NCBI GenBank assembly: GCA_963580285.1
Contig: OY757011.1
Location: 95,959,650-96,023,649, forward strand
Reading direction: 5' to 3'
Length of the DNA: 64,000 nt
DNA from: Lucinisca nassula
Lineage: Eukaryota > Mollusca > Bivalvia > Lucinida > Lucinidae
The stretch's first letter is position 1. Each line of letters opens with the position of its first letter. The notes under the pieces are model-generated. The model saw only the letters and a list, made by a program, of their open reading frames with translations, had not been told where the DNA came from and did not search any database. The position numbers and the translations under genes were made by a program. Below are positions 30,881-41,744 of the stretch, piece by piece.

Positions 30881-31345
30881 GTTTCAGACCCTTGCTGCAA
30901 GAACTGACATTTATAAAGAATCACCGACCCCGGTAGTAGAGTGGTAGAGCGTCAGCTTCGGGAATGGGAGGTTGCGGGTTCGATCCCCGGCCGCGCCATA
31001 CCAAAGGAGTGAAAAATGGTACTAGTAACTCCCTTGGCTGACGCTCGCATTATCAGGGGTAGTCCTAGGAAGATAAATGAAGGCAGGTTAGTATTTGTTA
31101 GAGGATACTTTGTTGTCGTAATAAAAGCTCTACAGAGCTTAAGTTATTTGTTTTGAATATGCGACGTTTATCTTCTTTATCTTTCTTTTATTCTTCCCCA
31201 GAACAATCTGAAGGTGCTGATGATTGTGTGGCTAAGTTTGCCTCTGGTGAGAGCTAGCGACTAACTTCCCATCACAGGTCCTGGTGTATGAATGTGGTTA
31301 GACGTGTCATCAGTAACAATTCTGATTCAGTAACCATTCAGATTC
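30881..31345 (+). repeat. CR1-like LINE 3' end split by a SINE
   Basis: GGCGTTTCAGACCCTTGCTG to TTATAAAGAATC (30925), then a SINE, then ATTCTTCCCCAGAACAATC (31187) to GTAACAATTCTGATTCAG. The two halves join exactly as in the uninterrupted minus-strand copies at 34535 and 37258. Confidence 0.7.
30926..31186 (+). repeat. tRNA-derived SINE nested in a LINE 3' end
   Basis: The head is ACCGACCCCGGTAGTAGAGTGG, with A box TAGTAGAGTGGTAGAGCGTC and B box GGGTTCGATCCCCGG (about 30978). The body has AGTAACTCCCTTGGCTGAC. The tail is TCTTCTTTATCTTTCTTTT. The head folds in part like a tRNA but lacks a full cloverleaf. Confidence 0.75.
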
Positions 31346-31524
31346 AGATGGGTAGTTTTGATGAATATTTCCCCTCCAGCGCTACTGCCTCGGTTCGACC
31401 CCCTAATAATTTACAAAATGGTTGACCAAAGTTACTCCCGATCCCAAAAGTTTATAACATGGTTGTGTATTTCAGTGTGAATCGTGATAAATATTTGATA
31501 ATAATATGAAGTTTTACAATGTAT

Positions 31525-31635
31525 ATGCGTGGTAGCTCAGTGGTTAGTGCATTGCTTATCATGCTAGATGTCCACGGTACGACTGCCGGCATTGGTAATA
31601 GAATCGCGGTGTCCGAAGATGCTCCACCCTTAGCA
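31525..31635 (+). repeat. SINE head fragment
   Basis: GCGTGGTAGCTCAGTGGTTAG has a clear A-box and D-arm form. The following CACGGTACGACTGCCGG is a decayed B box. Similar in kind to the V-type SINE head at 44204. Confidence 0.55.
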
Positions 31636-31639
31636 AAAT

Positions 31640-31980
31640 GGAAGGCAGTTAAAAAGCAGTTAAAATGCAGTTGTGACTCAGCAGTTAAAAAGCAGTTGAA
31701 AAGCAGTTTGAATCCTTCAGATGCAGTATTTACCTAATTTGCATATACTGTTTTATTACGAGACCAAAAGCAGTTTTTCTGCAGTTTTTCTAGCAGTTAC
31801 AGTTCAAATGCAGTGAAAACGACTCCATTTGGGGTGAAATATTTAAATGAGCTGAGCAGTTTTGTAAAACTGTTGAAAACTGTTGACCAAATAAGGTAAG
31901 AAGTTTTTAAAACTGCAAACCATAATATAAGGTAAACAGTTTTTTTTCAGTACTGCACAAAAACTGCATATAACTTCTTT
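31640..31980. repeat. Cluster of GCAGTT/AACTGC words
   Basis: GCAGTTAAAAAGCAGTT and relatives recur about 15 times with irregular spacing. Toward the right the inverse form (AAACTGC, AACTGTTGAAAACTG) dominates. Similar cluster at 38510-38825. Confidence 0.7.
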
Positions 31981-32134
31981 TAGACATTACTATAACAACC
32001 CCATGTGCTAAAGTGGCATCTGGTAGCTCGAAATGTGGGAAAATTTTGATAGGTCCGTAAAACCTAAATAAAAAAACACTATCATATCCGACATATTTAC
32101 CACAATGTGCATTTACCAGTTTTTTAACCAGTAT
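31981..32134. other. No recognised feature
   Basis: Short spacer. Confidence 0.3.
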
Positions 32135-32591
32135 AACAAGAGCTCCGCAAGCGGGGCATAATACACCTGTAGCAGGTTAATATTTGTTGGACCGCAACCT
32201 CACAACAATATGCACTACTCCACAGTTATGGGGCCCTAACAATATGCACTGCCAAAATGTAGGTCTTGTGATGGTAAGTATGTGATGTTTCATAGGAGTA
32301 GGCAAGGTGAAGTTTTTTGGCTAGGGTGTGACAACACACGGACACAAGCAATATAGTTATGGCCAGAGTGGGGCCCTAACAACATGCACTGTTGCACATC
32401 ACATCATGGTCTGACTATATATACCAAGTTTCAATTTGATCTAATGTTAAATGTCAGAGAAGTTAGCCAGAAATTGATGGACCATAACCTCGAAACAATA
32501 TGTGCTACACAACCTCATAGTCTTACTACTTAACAATTTTCAGCTTGATCCCTTGTTCCCTTGAAAACTGTAGAAGTTATCCAGAAACCGT

Positions 32592-33168
32592 CCAGGGGCC
32601 GCTTGGTTTGGGGAAAAAAGCTCGCTTGTATTTAAAATTGGGAATTTAAATCAGCTGTAATTTTATCAATTTTGGTTCGATTTGCATGAAATTTTCATCA
32701 AAATGAAGCACAAAATCAGAAATTGGGAAGTTTGTTGTAAAATTGGGGAATATCTGTCTCTAACAGGCCTCATATTGACCACGCTTTTCCATGCCTGAAA
32801 GTCCCGATTTTGCAGCTTCAACCCTTATTCTGCTGAACAAGACACAATTACATTACCTTTGCAAACAGTGTAGATCCTGATCAGATGGCTTCTGAAGAAG
32901 CAATCTGATCAGGATATACACTATTTGTAATGGAGTTTGTGAAAATATAAAGTAATTTGGTTGACTTATAGTCAGAAATAAGGGTTAAATAGTTTTTTAA
33001 ACAGACTATATACGCAAAAATCAGAATCTAAAAGCCTGAAATCAAGAAAAAATTCAAGCTCTAAAAGCCTGAAATCCTGCAAATGCCTGAAAAATATGAG
33101 GCTGCTCTAAATTGGGAAAACTAGGGGCCAATTACCGGCCCCAAATTTGCACTGGGAAAATCCCTGGA
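32592..33168. mobile_element. CCAGGG-ended MITE carrying a nested insert
   Basis: Shares GGGGCCGCTTGGTTTGGGG, GGGAATTTAAATCAGCTGTA and the end TGGGAAAATCCCTGG with the copy at 40741-41013. This copy has lost its first dozen bases. A 341 bp insert lies at 32764-33104. Confidence 0.7.
32764..33104. mobile_element. Nested MITE with CAGGCCTCATAT ends and 6 bp duplication
   Basis: Ends CAGGCCTCATAT and ATATGAGGCTG are inverted. CTCTAA flanks both sides (32758-32763 and 33105-33110), and the uninterrupted relative at 40741-41013 has it once. Inside, about 32871-32930, AGATCCTGATCAGATGGC is mirrored by ATCTGATCAGGATATACAC. Confidence 0.75.
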
Positions 33169-33230
33169 CGGATAGATGGACGCCAACCCCATAACAATAA
33201 AACAGGCGTATAAAAAATTGTGTTTACCCC

Positions 33231-33882
33231 AGGAGATCAATTTCATGATGGACACACCTGGAAAAACGGTGTGAGATCTGCCATGCATGCAGCAAGGCAG
33301 CCACCTGAAGGGGACCAACTAATGTGGATCTTGTTGCCCCTGTATCTGCACATTATCAAAATCCAGTGATGATCATTGAAAATAATATTATCAGGACAGA
33401 AAATTTTGATTCAGTCAGCAAATTTTCAAAACACGACATAATTAAACATGATTTGAAATAATTAAATATGCATCACAGAGGTGCTATAAATTAGAGAACA
33501 CAAACAATCTGACATTGATAAAAAGCTGACTGCAGTCACATCGCTATCAAAACAATACAAATTTGCTTTGAATTTCTGTGTTGAGGCACCTCACATCCAT
33601 GCAGTTAACCAGCGTCTATTGGGTCCGTGGTCTGACAAAATGTCATTCAAATCTTAACAAAGACCATGATATTCTAACAAATATGCCTTCAGTCCTGCAA
33701 ATACTTATTCTGTCCTGCAAAAGATTTCAGTCTGTCTGACAGCTGTCCTGCATCAATAGAAAATATTTCGTGATGACTGATCTCTCATCCCAAACCCTCT
33801 CCCACCCGTCCAGTTATTTCACAAAGACCCAAATATATTTCAAAATTCATATAATGATGTATTTGACGAAATGACACAGGGC
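33231..33882. other. No recognised feature
   Basis: No repeat family or coding signal recognised. Confidence 0.4.
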
Positions 33883-33960
33883 CGAAAAAGACTCATCGAA
33901 ATAGGCCGAACGACCAAACTCAAAATAAAGGCCGAAACGACTCGAGGCCGAAACGTCCCT
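33883..33960. repeat. Short GGCCGAAACG repeat cluster
   Basis: Four spaced copies of GGCCGAA, the last two as GGCCGAAACG. It lacks the CTGATGA core, so it is not a hammerhead. Confidence 0.6.
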
Positions 33961-34534
33961 TTCCCACAAGCTGTGCCGTAGTATTTGCTCATTTTTTTAT
34001 TTTTCCACAAAAACGCTGATGTACCATCGCAGCATTTATTGATAATTGATGTATATTATGTTTATCTAACCTAAAATAGTTCTTCCCATCCCCAAAAATG
34101 AGTAAAATGCCGTCGATTTTTTTTTTTAATTCTCACGGCGTTTCTGCTTCAGGCGATAGAGGAAGTGACATGGAATACCGGAACCCACCAAAAATACGGA
34201 TTCGCCGAATCACACATAAATCTTTTTGTCGGTAAATCGACAAGTGTCCTAAACGAAGTGAGAATTTGATAGTCTTTTCCCACGTCTTCTTCTTTGCTCA
34301 AATTAATACAGACGAGTTCTCGCTGACTGACCACTGGACAATTTGTTATGAAATTTGGGGCTATGACATACAGTTTTCAAACTTGTGTGTTTCAATTGTT
34401 GAACTCAAAATGGTCCTCAGGGGCATGTTCCGTCCCCTCCATTTCAGGAACTCAATATCACTGAAGGCCTAATATCTCATTAGAATCAGAATGTCACTGA
34501 TAACACGTCATAAGACATTAATTCACCGGGACCT
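33961..34534. other. No recognised gene
   Basis: Frames at 34149-34472 on both strands lack motifs. The right edge runs into the tail of a LINE. Confidence 0.4.
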
Positions 34535-36225
34535 GTCAGAATCAGAATCAGAATTGTTACTGGTGACACGTCAAATGACATTCATACACCAGGACCTGTG
34601 ATATGGGAAGTTAGTCCCTAGCTCTAACCAAAGAGGTAAACTTGGAACACAGTCATCAGCACCTTCAGCTGTCGAAATAATCGAATCGGGAAGGGCATTC
34701 CAATCTCTAATGGTTCGGGGGAAGAATGATTCTTTATAAATGTCCGTTCTTGCAGTAAGGGTCTGAAACGCCAATGAATGGTGATTTATACAGTGCCTAG
34801 CCGGGGGAACAAGGCCATCCGTTGGAATGCTAGCAGCACCCTTTAGACCTTTGTATAAAAGGATGAGCCTGCTGATTTTCCTCCTTTTCTTGAGAGACTA
34901 CCATTTTAATTTTCCAAGTATTCCAGTCATGCTCCCCGTTTCAAAGCAGAAATTGCCTGTTACAAATCTAGCAGCTCTATTCTGAACTTTTTCAATTTCT
35001 TCGTTAAGGACCACTCCATTTGGGTCCCAGATACAACTGCCATATTCCAAGATTGGGCGAACAAGACCTTTATATGCTGCCTCTTTTACATCCTGAGGAC
35101 ACTGATGAAGATTACGCCTCAGGAAACCAAGTGTTCTATTTGCCTACGTACACATGTTGCTAATGTGAGTATTCCATCTCAAGTTGTGTGCGATTGTCAC
35201 TCCAAGGTATTTAATGGAGTCGACATTCTCGAGGACCGTTCCCTCTAAGGTGTAGGAAGCCTCAACTTTATTAGATCTCTTCCTAGTTATCTGCATAATG
35301 TTGCATTCAACTGGCTGAAATCTCATGCCCCATTTTCGGGCCCAACATCCTAATCTATCTATGTCATTCTGAAGTTTCAGTGAGTCATCTGTATCTCTAA
35401 TTTCCCGGTAGCAAACACAGTCGTCTGCGAACAGTCTTATTTCTGAGTCAATGTCGGTGGAAATATCATTGATGTACAGGGAGAACAACAGCGGACCAAG
35501 AACAGTCCCTTGTGGGACTCCAGACAGAACTGGAGCCCACTCTGAAGATTCACCATTAACAACAACACGCTGTGTTCTGTAGCAAAGAAAGGAATCTATC
35601 CATTTGAGAGTCTCCCCCCCCCCCCAATTCCGTAACCAAATAACTTAGATTTAAGAAGTTCATGAGGTGGGGTGTCAAAAGCCTTCTCAAAGTCCAGAAT
35701 AAATGTGTCCACTTGTCCCCCTTTGTCCAAGATTTTTGCCCAGTCATTAATAACGGTGCTCAGCTGAGTTTCACAACTATGCCTTTTCCTGAATGCATGT
35801 TGTCTGTCTGACAAAAGTTTATGTTCATCCAATTGGGCCATGATGTTCGAGCAGACTATATGTTCAAGCAATTTACACATAACACAAGTCAGAGACACAG
35901 GGCGATAATTACGGGAAAGAGCCCTATCTCCTTTTTTGAAGAGTGGACAAATGTTCGCTAAGAGCCATTCTTTGGGGATTTCAGCCGTATCAAGAGACTG
36001 TTGAAACAAGTGTGCAAAAACTGGACCTAACTCATTTGCTAGTTCCTTCAGGACTCAAGGATGAAGTTCATCAGGTCCTAAGGCTTTACTAGGGTTTAAG
36101 CCTTGAAGTAACTTGATTACTCCTGCAGCTGACACAACAATATTATCCATGAATGGGACCGATCTTCCAGTCAATGGAACCTCCGTGAACTCAGTTTGAT
36201 CTGTGATCATGCGGGAAGTAATTTA
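34535..36225 (-). pseudogene. CR1-like LINE, longest copy, reverse transcriptase degenerate
   Basis: Minus strand, 5'-truncated near 36225. Recognisable in order: ALGPDELHP, then an in-frame TGA near 36054; RNYRPVSLTCVMCKLLEHIV; FRKRHSCETQL; TFILDFEKAFDTPPHELL. A 12 bp C-run (35614-35625) then shifts the frame. SGVPQGTVLGPLLFSLYIND and the catalytic FADDC follow (35430 area), then NIMQITRKRS and SIKYLGVTI, a TAG near 35144, the thumb region, and the end block FFPRTIRDWNALPDSI. The 3' end is GTAACAATTCTGATTCTGAT, a short repeat tail of CR1 type. At least three lesions make it inactive. Confidence 0.85.
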
Positions 36226-37255
36226 AGTTCATAGCTCATTAAAGAGGTAAATTTAGCTACACTATTCTCTGCACCTTCTGTCGAGGAAATGATCAAATCG
36301 GGCAGGGGGAATCGGAACTTTTGTAAGCGTTAGTTTTTGCAATGAAGATAGATAGATATATATAAAGGTGTAAGAAGCTTTTTTCCTACTCTAGACATTT
36401 TCAATTTCTTCTCGAAGGACCACTACTTGGAGTTCCCAGCTACAACTACGAGATTCCAAGATTGGGGCAAACAAGTCCTTTACATGCTGCCTCGTTTACT
36501 TTTATGTCATAAGGACACTGATTAAGATTTCGCCTTATTAAGGAAACCAAATTAAGCGTTGTTTGCTTAGTACATTATGAGTCATATGTTGCTAATATGT
36601 GCAGTCCCACTAGTCGAAAAAGTCATGTGTGATGATAGTCATATACCTAGGTATTTGATGGAATCCAAGTTCTCGAGGACCGTATCCTCCAAGGTGTAAG
36701 AAGGCTCTTTTTTTTTGGGGGGGTTGGGGGGGGGAGTCGCTATTTATTAATAATCTGCATAATATTGCATTAAACGGGCTGAAATCTCATACTCTATTTT
36801 CTTGTCGAATTTATCCTTCAGCAGTTTCGGTGAGTCACCTGCATCTATTATTTCCACGTAGCAAAACATAGTCGTTTGCAAGTCTCATATTTCTGAGTCA
36901 ATGTCAATGGAACTATCATTGATGTACGTGGAGAACAACAATGGACCAAGAACAGCCCTCTCTGGGGTTTAATCATTATGAATAACTCGGTGTTTTCTAT
37001 AACAGAGAAAGGAATCCATCCATTTGAGAGTCCATCCACTCTGTCTGAATCTCATAGCCAAATGATTTTAGTAGGTCATGAGTGGACGTGTCAAATGCCT
37101 TCTCGAAGTCCAGAGCAAATGTGTCTACTTGTCACTATTTGTCTGTATCCAAGAGTTTTATCCAATCTTTAAATACTGTGCTAACGTTTTATCCAAACTT
37201 TGATTACTGTGCTCAGCTGAGAGTCACAGCTATGCCTTTTTCTGAATGAATATTA
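36226..37255 (-). pseudogene. CR1-like LINE, second minus-strand copy, heavily decayed
   Basis: Starts again at the 3' region (TTCTGTCGAGGAAATGATC at about 36276) and reaches the FRKRHSC region near 37230. It has many small indels and a T-run/G-run at 36710-36736. No long frame remains. Adjacent to the preceding copy in the same orientation. Confidence 0.7.
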
Positions 37256-37257
37256 GA

Positions 37258-38385
37258 CATCAGAATCAGAATTGTTACGGGTGACACGTCAAATGACATT
37301 CATACACCAGAACCTGTGATATGGGAAGTTAGTCCCTAGTTCTCACCAATGTGATAAATTTAGCTACACTATCCTCTGCACCTTCAGCAGTGGACATGAT
37401 TGAATCAGGAAGGGCATTCCAATCTCTAATGGTTCGGGGGAAGAACAATTGTTTATAGATGTCATTTCTTGCAGTAGGGGTCTGAAACGCCAGTGAATGA
37501 TGATTTCTTCAGTGCCTAGCTGGGGGAACAAGGTCAACTGTTGGAATGCTGGCAGCACCCTTTAGACCTTTGTATAAAAGTATGAGCCTACTGTCCCTTC
37601 TCCTTTTCTTGAGAGACTCCCATCTTAATTTTCCTAGAAATCCAGTCATGCTCACAGTTTCAAAGCCGTATAATTCCTTGTAACAAATCTAGCAGCTATA
37701 TTTTGAACTTTTTCAATTTCTTCATTCAGGATCACTCCACTCGGGTCCCAGATGCAACTACCATATCCCAAGATTGGGCGAACAATCCCTTATATGCTGT
37801 CTCCTTCACATCCTGAGGACATTGATGAAGATTTTGCCTCAGGAAACCAAGTGTTCTATTCGCCTTTGTATACATGTTGCTAATGTGTATGTTCCATCTC
37901 AAATCGTTTGTGATTGTCACACCAAGGTATTTAATGGAATTCACATTTTTGAGCACCGTTCCATCTAAGGTGTATGAAGCCTCAATTTTATTTGTTCTCT
38001 TCCTAGTTATTTGCATAATATTGCATTTAACGGGCTGAAATCTCATGCCCCATTTTCGTGCCCAACATCCTAATCTATCTATATCCTTCTGAAGTTTCAT
38101 TGAGTCCTCTGTATCTCTAATTTCCCGATAGCAAAAAAAAAAAAGTCTGCGAACAGTCTTATTTCTGAGACAGTGTCAGTGGAAATATCGTTAATGTACA
38201 GGGAGAACAGCAGCGGACTAAGAACAGTCCCCTGCGGAACCACAAATAAAACTGGAGCCCATACTGAAGATTCAGCATTAACAACAACACGCTGTTTTCA
38301 TTGGCAAAGGAAGGAATCTATCCATCTGAGAGTCTTCCCCCGCCCGAATTCCATAACCAAATAATTTGTATTTACATGTTCATGT
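37258..38385 (-). pseudogene. CR1-like LINE, third minus-strand copy
   Basis: 3' tail at 37258-37290 (GAATCAGAATTGTTACGGG). Frame 37732-38100 encodes KDIDRLGCWARKWGMRFQPV, NIMQITRKRT, SIKYLGVTITNDLRWN and FLRQNLHQCPQDV. An A-run near 38134-38145 destroys the FADD region. Truncated upstream near 38385. Confidence 0.8.
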
Positions 38386-38509
38386 TCCAGTCTTGAACAT
38401 GATGTGTCAACATGATCATGGAGAAAACAGTCATGTTCCACAATTATGTCTGAACCCATACATCATCTATTTTATATGCACTCTGTATGCAGTTATTTAT
38501 AACTGGTTT

Positions 38510-38825
38510 GCAGTTGTGACTTTTTTAGATTGCATTTGTACTTTAAAGCTTTCTTTTGAAATAAACTGCATTTAACCGCTTCTTCAAATGACATTTGAAA
38601 GCAGTAAAATAAAACTGCGAATTCACTGGATAAAACTGCATTTTTGCGTCATATATAAATGCAGTTTAATGCAGTTAATAAAAACTGTTTATTTTACAGG
38701 GCATTTTTAACTGCTTTTGGTCCAAGTAGAAAAAATACTGCTTTTTAACTGCTTCTTACTGCATTTTTTACAATAAACTGCATTTTCACTGCAAAAAGAC
38801 TAGTTTTTAGCAGTTTATTTAGCTA
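38510..38825. repeat. Cluster of AACTGC/GCAGTT words, second locus
   Basis: Words such as AAACTGCATTTTTGC, TAACTGCTTTTGG and TTTTTAGCAGTTTATTT recur about 15 times. Same motif set as 31640-31980. Confidence 0.7.
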
Positions 38826-39345
38826 AGAGCATGCACTGGCATCATTTGCAGGGATGAGTACCACAAAGTGCACCGTCCTAAGGATCGGGACGTTAACTTG
38901 AGGCCCCCTGTGCAGGAAGACCCTCCCCTGTGCAGGTTAATGAAGCGCTTTGGTGCAGTGGTAGCGCGCCGGATTTGTGATCGATAGGTTGCGGGTTCGA
39001 GCCTCACGCTGACCAAAGTGTTGTGTCCTTGAGCGAGGCACTTCATCCACATTGCTTAAAAATTAAAATAAAAAAGTACTGGTTACCACCCAGGAAATCC
39101 TGCTCGTAATGCTCAGATTGAGTGAGCAGCAGTAATAGGAGAAAAAGTGTATGAAATGCACACCTGCGGTAGGCCTAATGGTCAAATGTGAACGACGCAG
39201 TACCAGTAGAAAGAAAGAAAGATCCCTATAGTAATTATATGATTACTGTGTAGGCTTTCATCCTGCAAACCTGGAGTGTACTCTTGAGTATGTAATGTAC
39301 ACCTGCGGTAATGGTCAAATTTGACCGACGCAGTATCAGCAGAAA
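38826..39345 (+). repeat. V-type SINE split by a second SINE
   Basis: GGCATCATTTGCAGGGATGA, AAAGTGCACCGTCCTAAGGA and GGGACGTTAACTTGAGGC to GTGCAGGTTAA (38940). It resumes at about 39220 with AGATCCCTATAGTAATTATA and TGTAGGCTTTCATCCTGC, ending GACCGACGCAGTATCAGC. Intact relatives read straight across this junction (GGTTAAAGATCCC). Confidence 0.75.
38941..39222 (+). repeat. tRNA-derived SINE nested in a V-type SINE
   Basis: Head GCGCTTTGGTGCAGTGGTAG with A box, then B box GCGGGTTCGAGCCTC (about 38992). Central GTGTCCTTGAGCGAGGCACT as in the SINE at 8911. The end GTGAACGACGCAGTACCAG plus GAAAG repeats is nearly identical to the end of the outer SINE. Confidence 0.8.
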
Positions 39346-39874
39346 GAACGGAAATGCGTTGTGTAAAGGAGTCTATATTCTACCTTGGTTGAAAATTTCA
39401 TCAAGATAGATGCAAGTTTAATACCTTTATTCGTTTGTCAAAATTTACTCCCGACTTTTACCCCCGACCGTCACTCCCGGCTTTTATACTTTCCCCGCAA
39501 AATACGTCACTTCCTTTCGAAAACTACAGAAGACAGCGTCTGCATATTTCAACCAAAAAAAAAAACCAAATTCAATCAAATTTTGGCCGTTTCAAGGATA
39601 ACAACAACTATTTGAAGATAGTTATCAACTATACATAGCAAATTGAAAAATTACTAGGTTAGTGCAATAGTAATTTTTGGTTATAATCAATAACGTACGG
39701 TCATTACACTTGCGACATCAGTTTTCGTGGTATTTATTTTTTTTTTGTTAACTGTCGGACCCATCAATGGGTGGGTCCGAGGTTAACTGGATCATGGAAA
39801 ATTGTTTTCTTTTGGAAGTTATTTGCCTGGCTTTAATTGTTTTCCAAACCGTCATTTTAAGTCTATGGAGTACT
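39346..39874. other. No recognised gene
   Basis: Two overlapping frames near 39385-39638 end in lysine-rich low-complexity text from an A-run. No motif supports them. Confidence 0.4.
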
Positions 39875-39990
39875 CGGAAGGTAAGAATTTGCTCCCTGGG
39901 AGCAAATTCTTTTCTTGCTCCCTAGAGCAAATTCTTTCGGTATGTACAAACATTGGATCGGACCCAATTACCGGATCGGACCCTACTTGT
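39875..39990. repeat. Recurring GAATTTGCTCC palindrome with GGATCGGACCC repeat
   Basis: GGTAAGAATTTGCTCCCTGG mirrored by GGGAGCAAATTCTTTTC, then a second half copy, then GGATCGGACCCAATTACCGG. The locus at 42713-42805 has the same two parts in inverse order. Confidence 0.65.
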
Positions 39991-40150
39991 TAGGGCTGTA
40001 ATCATACAGTCACCCCTAATCCGAGCCTTCTCTGACGTTCTAAAAGCCTTTTTTTATTTTCTGATTTGGCGGCTGGTCACTACAGCCAGATATCTCGGGT
40101 TAAGTCACCCCACGATATGATATGTATCACGATACATGCCTCAAGATACT
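39991..40150 (+). repeat. Fragment of the hAT-type MITE
   Basis: TTAGGGCTGTAATCATACAG and CACCCCACGATATGATATG match the left part of 41812-42207, with an intervening unrelated stretch. Confidence 0.55.
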
Positions 40151-40740
40151 ACTATGGCCCTTTCAAGATCATTTCACTTATATCGAGCCTATTGTTAATC
40201 AGAGGTGGCAAATACCGGCATACCCACAGAAAAACCACGTAACCTTCAGTTACAGAACTTGGGGCCTCGCATGTGGACCGAACCAGACTCAAAGACCTGA
40301 TGATTTAGAGTCAGGGCTCTTATCCACAAGGTCACATGCCTGTGTTAAACTACGATTACCAAGAAAATTGCAATGATGACTTTTAAAGTAACCAGAAGGC
40401 AACTTGGCAGGCGACAGTTGTGAGTCGCATCTTTAGGGATTAAAACATATGTTGCTAGTTCTTATTGCTATCGTGTCAGTGAGGCATATCTAACAAGAAC
40501 CCCCCCCCCCCCCCCAAAAAAAAAAAAAAAAAAAAACCACAAGAACCAACACGAAGTTAGAATATCAATATTTAATTATCGTTGTTACTAAGGGGCTATG
40601 CATGAAAATAGCATATCTTACAATGAGTGTCTCATGCTTGATACCATAAAAAAGCAATATTTTTATTTTCTTACCAAGTTAATAGATGTACATTTATTTT
40701 TATCCCCGTAAACAAACTTTTATATACTAAAAGTAGGTTA
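40151..40740. other. No gene; C-run plus A-run
   Basis: 40501-40536 is a run of C followed by a run of A. The rest is unrecognised. Confidence 0.45.
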
Positions 40741-41013
40741 ATCAGGGATTTTCCTACCCTTCAAAATCAGGGTTCAGGGGCCGCTGGGTTTGGGAAAAAC
40801 AGCTCGCTAATATTTATATTTGGGAATTTAAATCAGCTGTAACTTTGTCAATTTTTGTTCAATTTTCATGATTTTGTTATCAAAATGTAGCACATCATCA
40901 GAAATTGGGAAATCTGTTATAAAGTTTGGGAATATCTGTCTCTAAATTGGGAAAAATTGGGGTCGATTATCGGCTCCAAAGTTGCACTAGGAAAACCCCT
41001 GGGTTTACAGTTA
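40741..41013. mobile_element. CCAGGG-ended MITE, uninterrupted copy
   Basis: Starts ATCAGGGATTTTCCTACC and ends TAGGAAAACCCCTGG, inverted over about 12 bp. Internal GGGGCCGCTGGGTTTGGG and GGGAATTTAAATCAGCTGTA are shared with 32592-33168. Confidence 0.7.
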
Positions 41014-41026
41014 GTATACGTCATTT

Positions 41027-41160
41027 TTGTATTTCTGCTTAAAGGCATAGATTGAAGGTACTCATTAGAAAGGTCTCGTCAAGGCGTTTCTAATGAGTAT
41101 CAAAGCCGAGACGGTTCTAACGAGTATCTACGATCTATTTTTAGCAGATTTGTAAAAAAT
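41027..41160. mobile_element. Palindromic MITE, rearranged copy
   Basis: GTATTTCTGCTTAAAGGC, ATAGATTGAAGGTACTC and TTAGAAAGGTCTCGTC, then GGCGTTTCTAATGAGTATC, a partial third arm (GAGACGGTTCTAACGAG) and ATCTATTTTTAGCAG. The extra arm suggests rearrangement at the hairpin. Confidence 0.6.
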
Positions 41161-41744
41161 GTCAGACATCTTATCTAAAAAATTAATTCAAATATATTTG
41201 TGGTATAATTTTCAATATACTTTACCAGACATTTTTGTAATGGCACGCGCGCATGCACATACAACCCATAAAGGCAAATCATTTGCATATGCAGAGACGC
41301 CATAGCGGGGGGGGGGGGGATAACTCCAATAAATTCGGACGGGGATGTGTCGCTGGGGCTCAGAAAATGTACTCGAATCAAAATTCACCAAAGTGCAAAC
41401 TGAAGCAACATCACACACACACACAAACGCTCACCAAAAAAAAAAAGCACCAGTGACCATGAATTTTGCTATATTACTTCTTCAATCTAGTAAGCAGGTC
41501 CATACACTGAAGGGAGATGAGACACAATATCCTTCGTACTTTTTGGTGTGTGTGTGTTCTTATCATTAACTTGTTTTATACTCATAACTTTGAATCGAGA
41601 TTTTTTTTTCTGATGATTTGCCTCCCCCCCCCCCACACACACACACACACTTCCCGGGAAATACCTGAACTTTGCACCCCATTTTTAACATTTATGGCTG
41701 GAAGAGTTCATAAACCATTACTTAACGGATTAATTTGTTTGTTT
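41161..41744. other. No gene; several short simple repeats
   Basis: G-run near 41308-41319, CA repeats near 41411 and 41635-41650, A-run near 41438. Nothing else recognised. Confidence 0.4.

Larger units (their letters stand above)
32135..33230 (+). mobile_element. HINE-like element, 5' hairpin end, split by a MITE
   Basis: Starts AACAAGAGCTCCGCAAGCGG with a CCGC-AA-GCGG hairpin (32144-32153). The unit-like body has CCTAACAATATGCACT and CCCTAACAACATGCACTG. It is interrupted at GAAACCGTCC by the MITE at 32592-33168 and resumes with GACGGATAGATGGACGCC, the microsatellite end typical of the group. Confidence 0.6.

Noticed and set aside
33883..33960. GGCCGAAAC repeats as ribozyme halves
   Set aside because: The 3' half-motif is present but there is no CTGANGA core within reach.
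39385..39638. Two overlapping lysine-rich frames
   Set aside because: The lysine stretch comes from an A-run; both frames are otherwise without signal.
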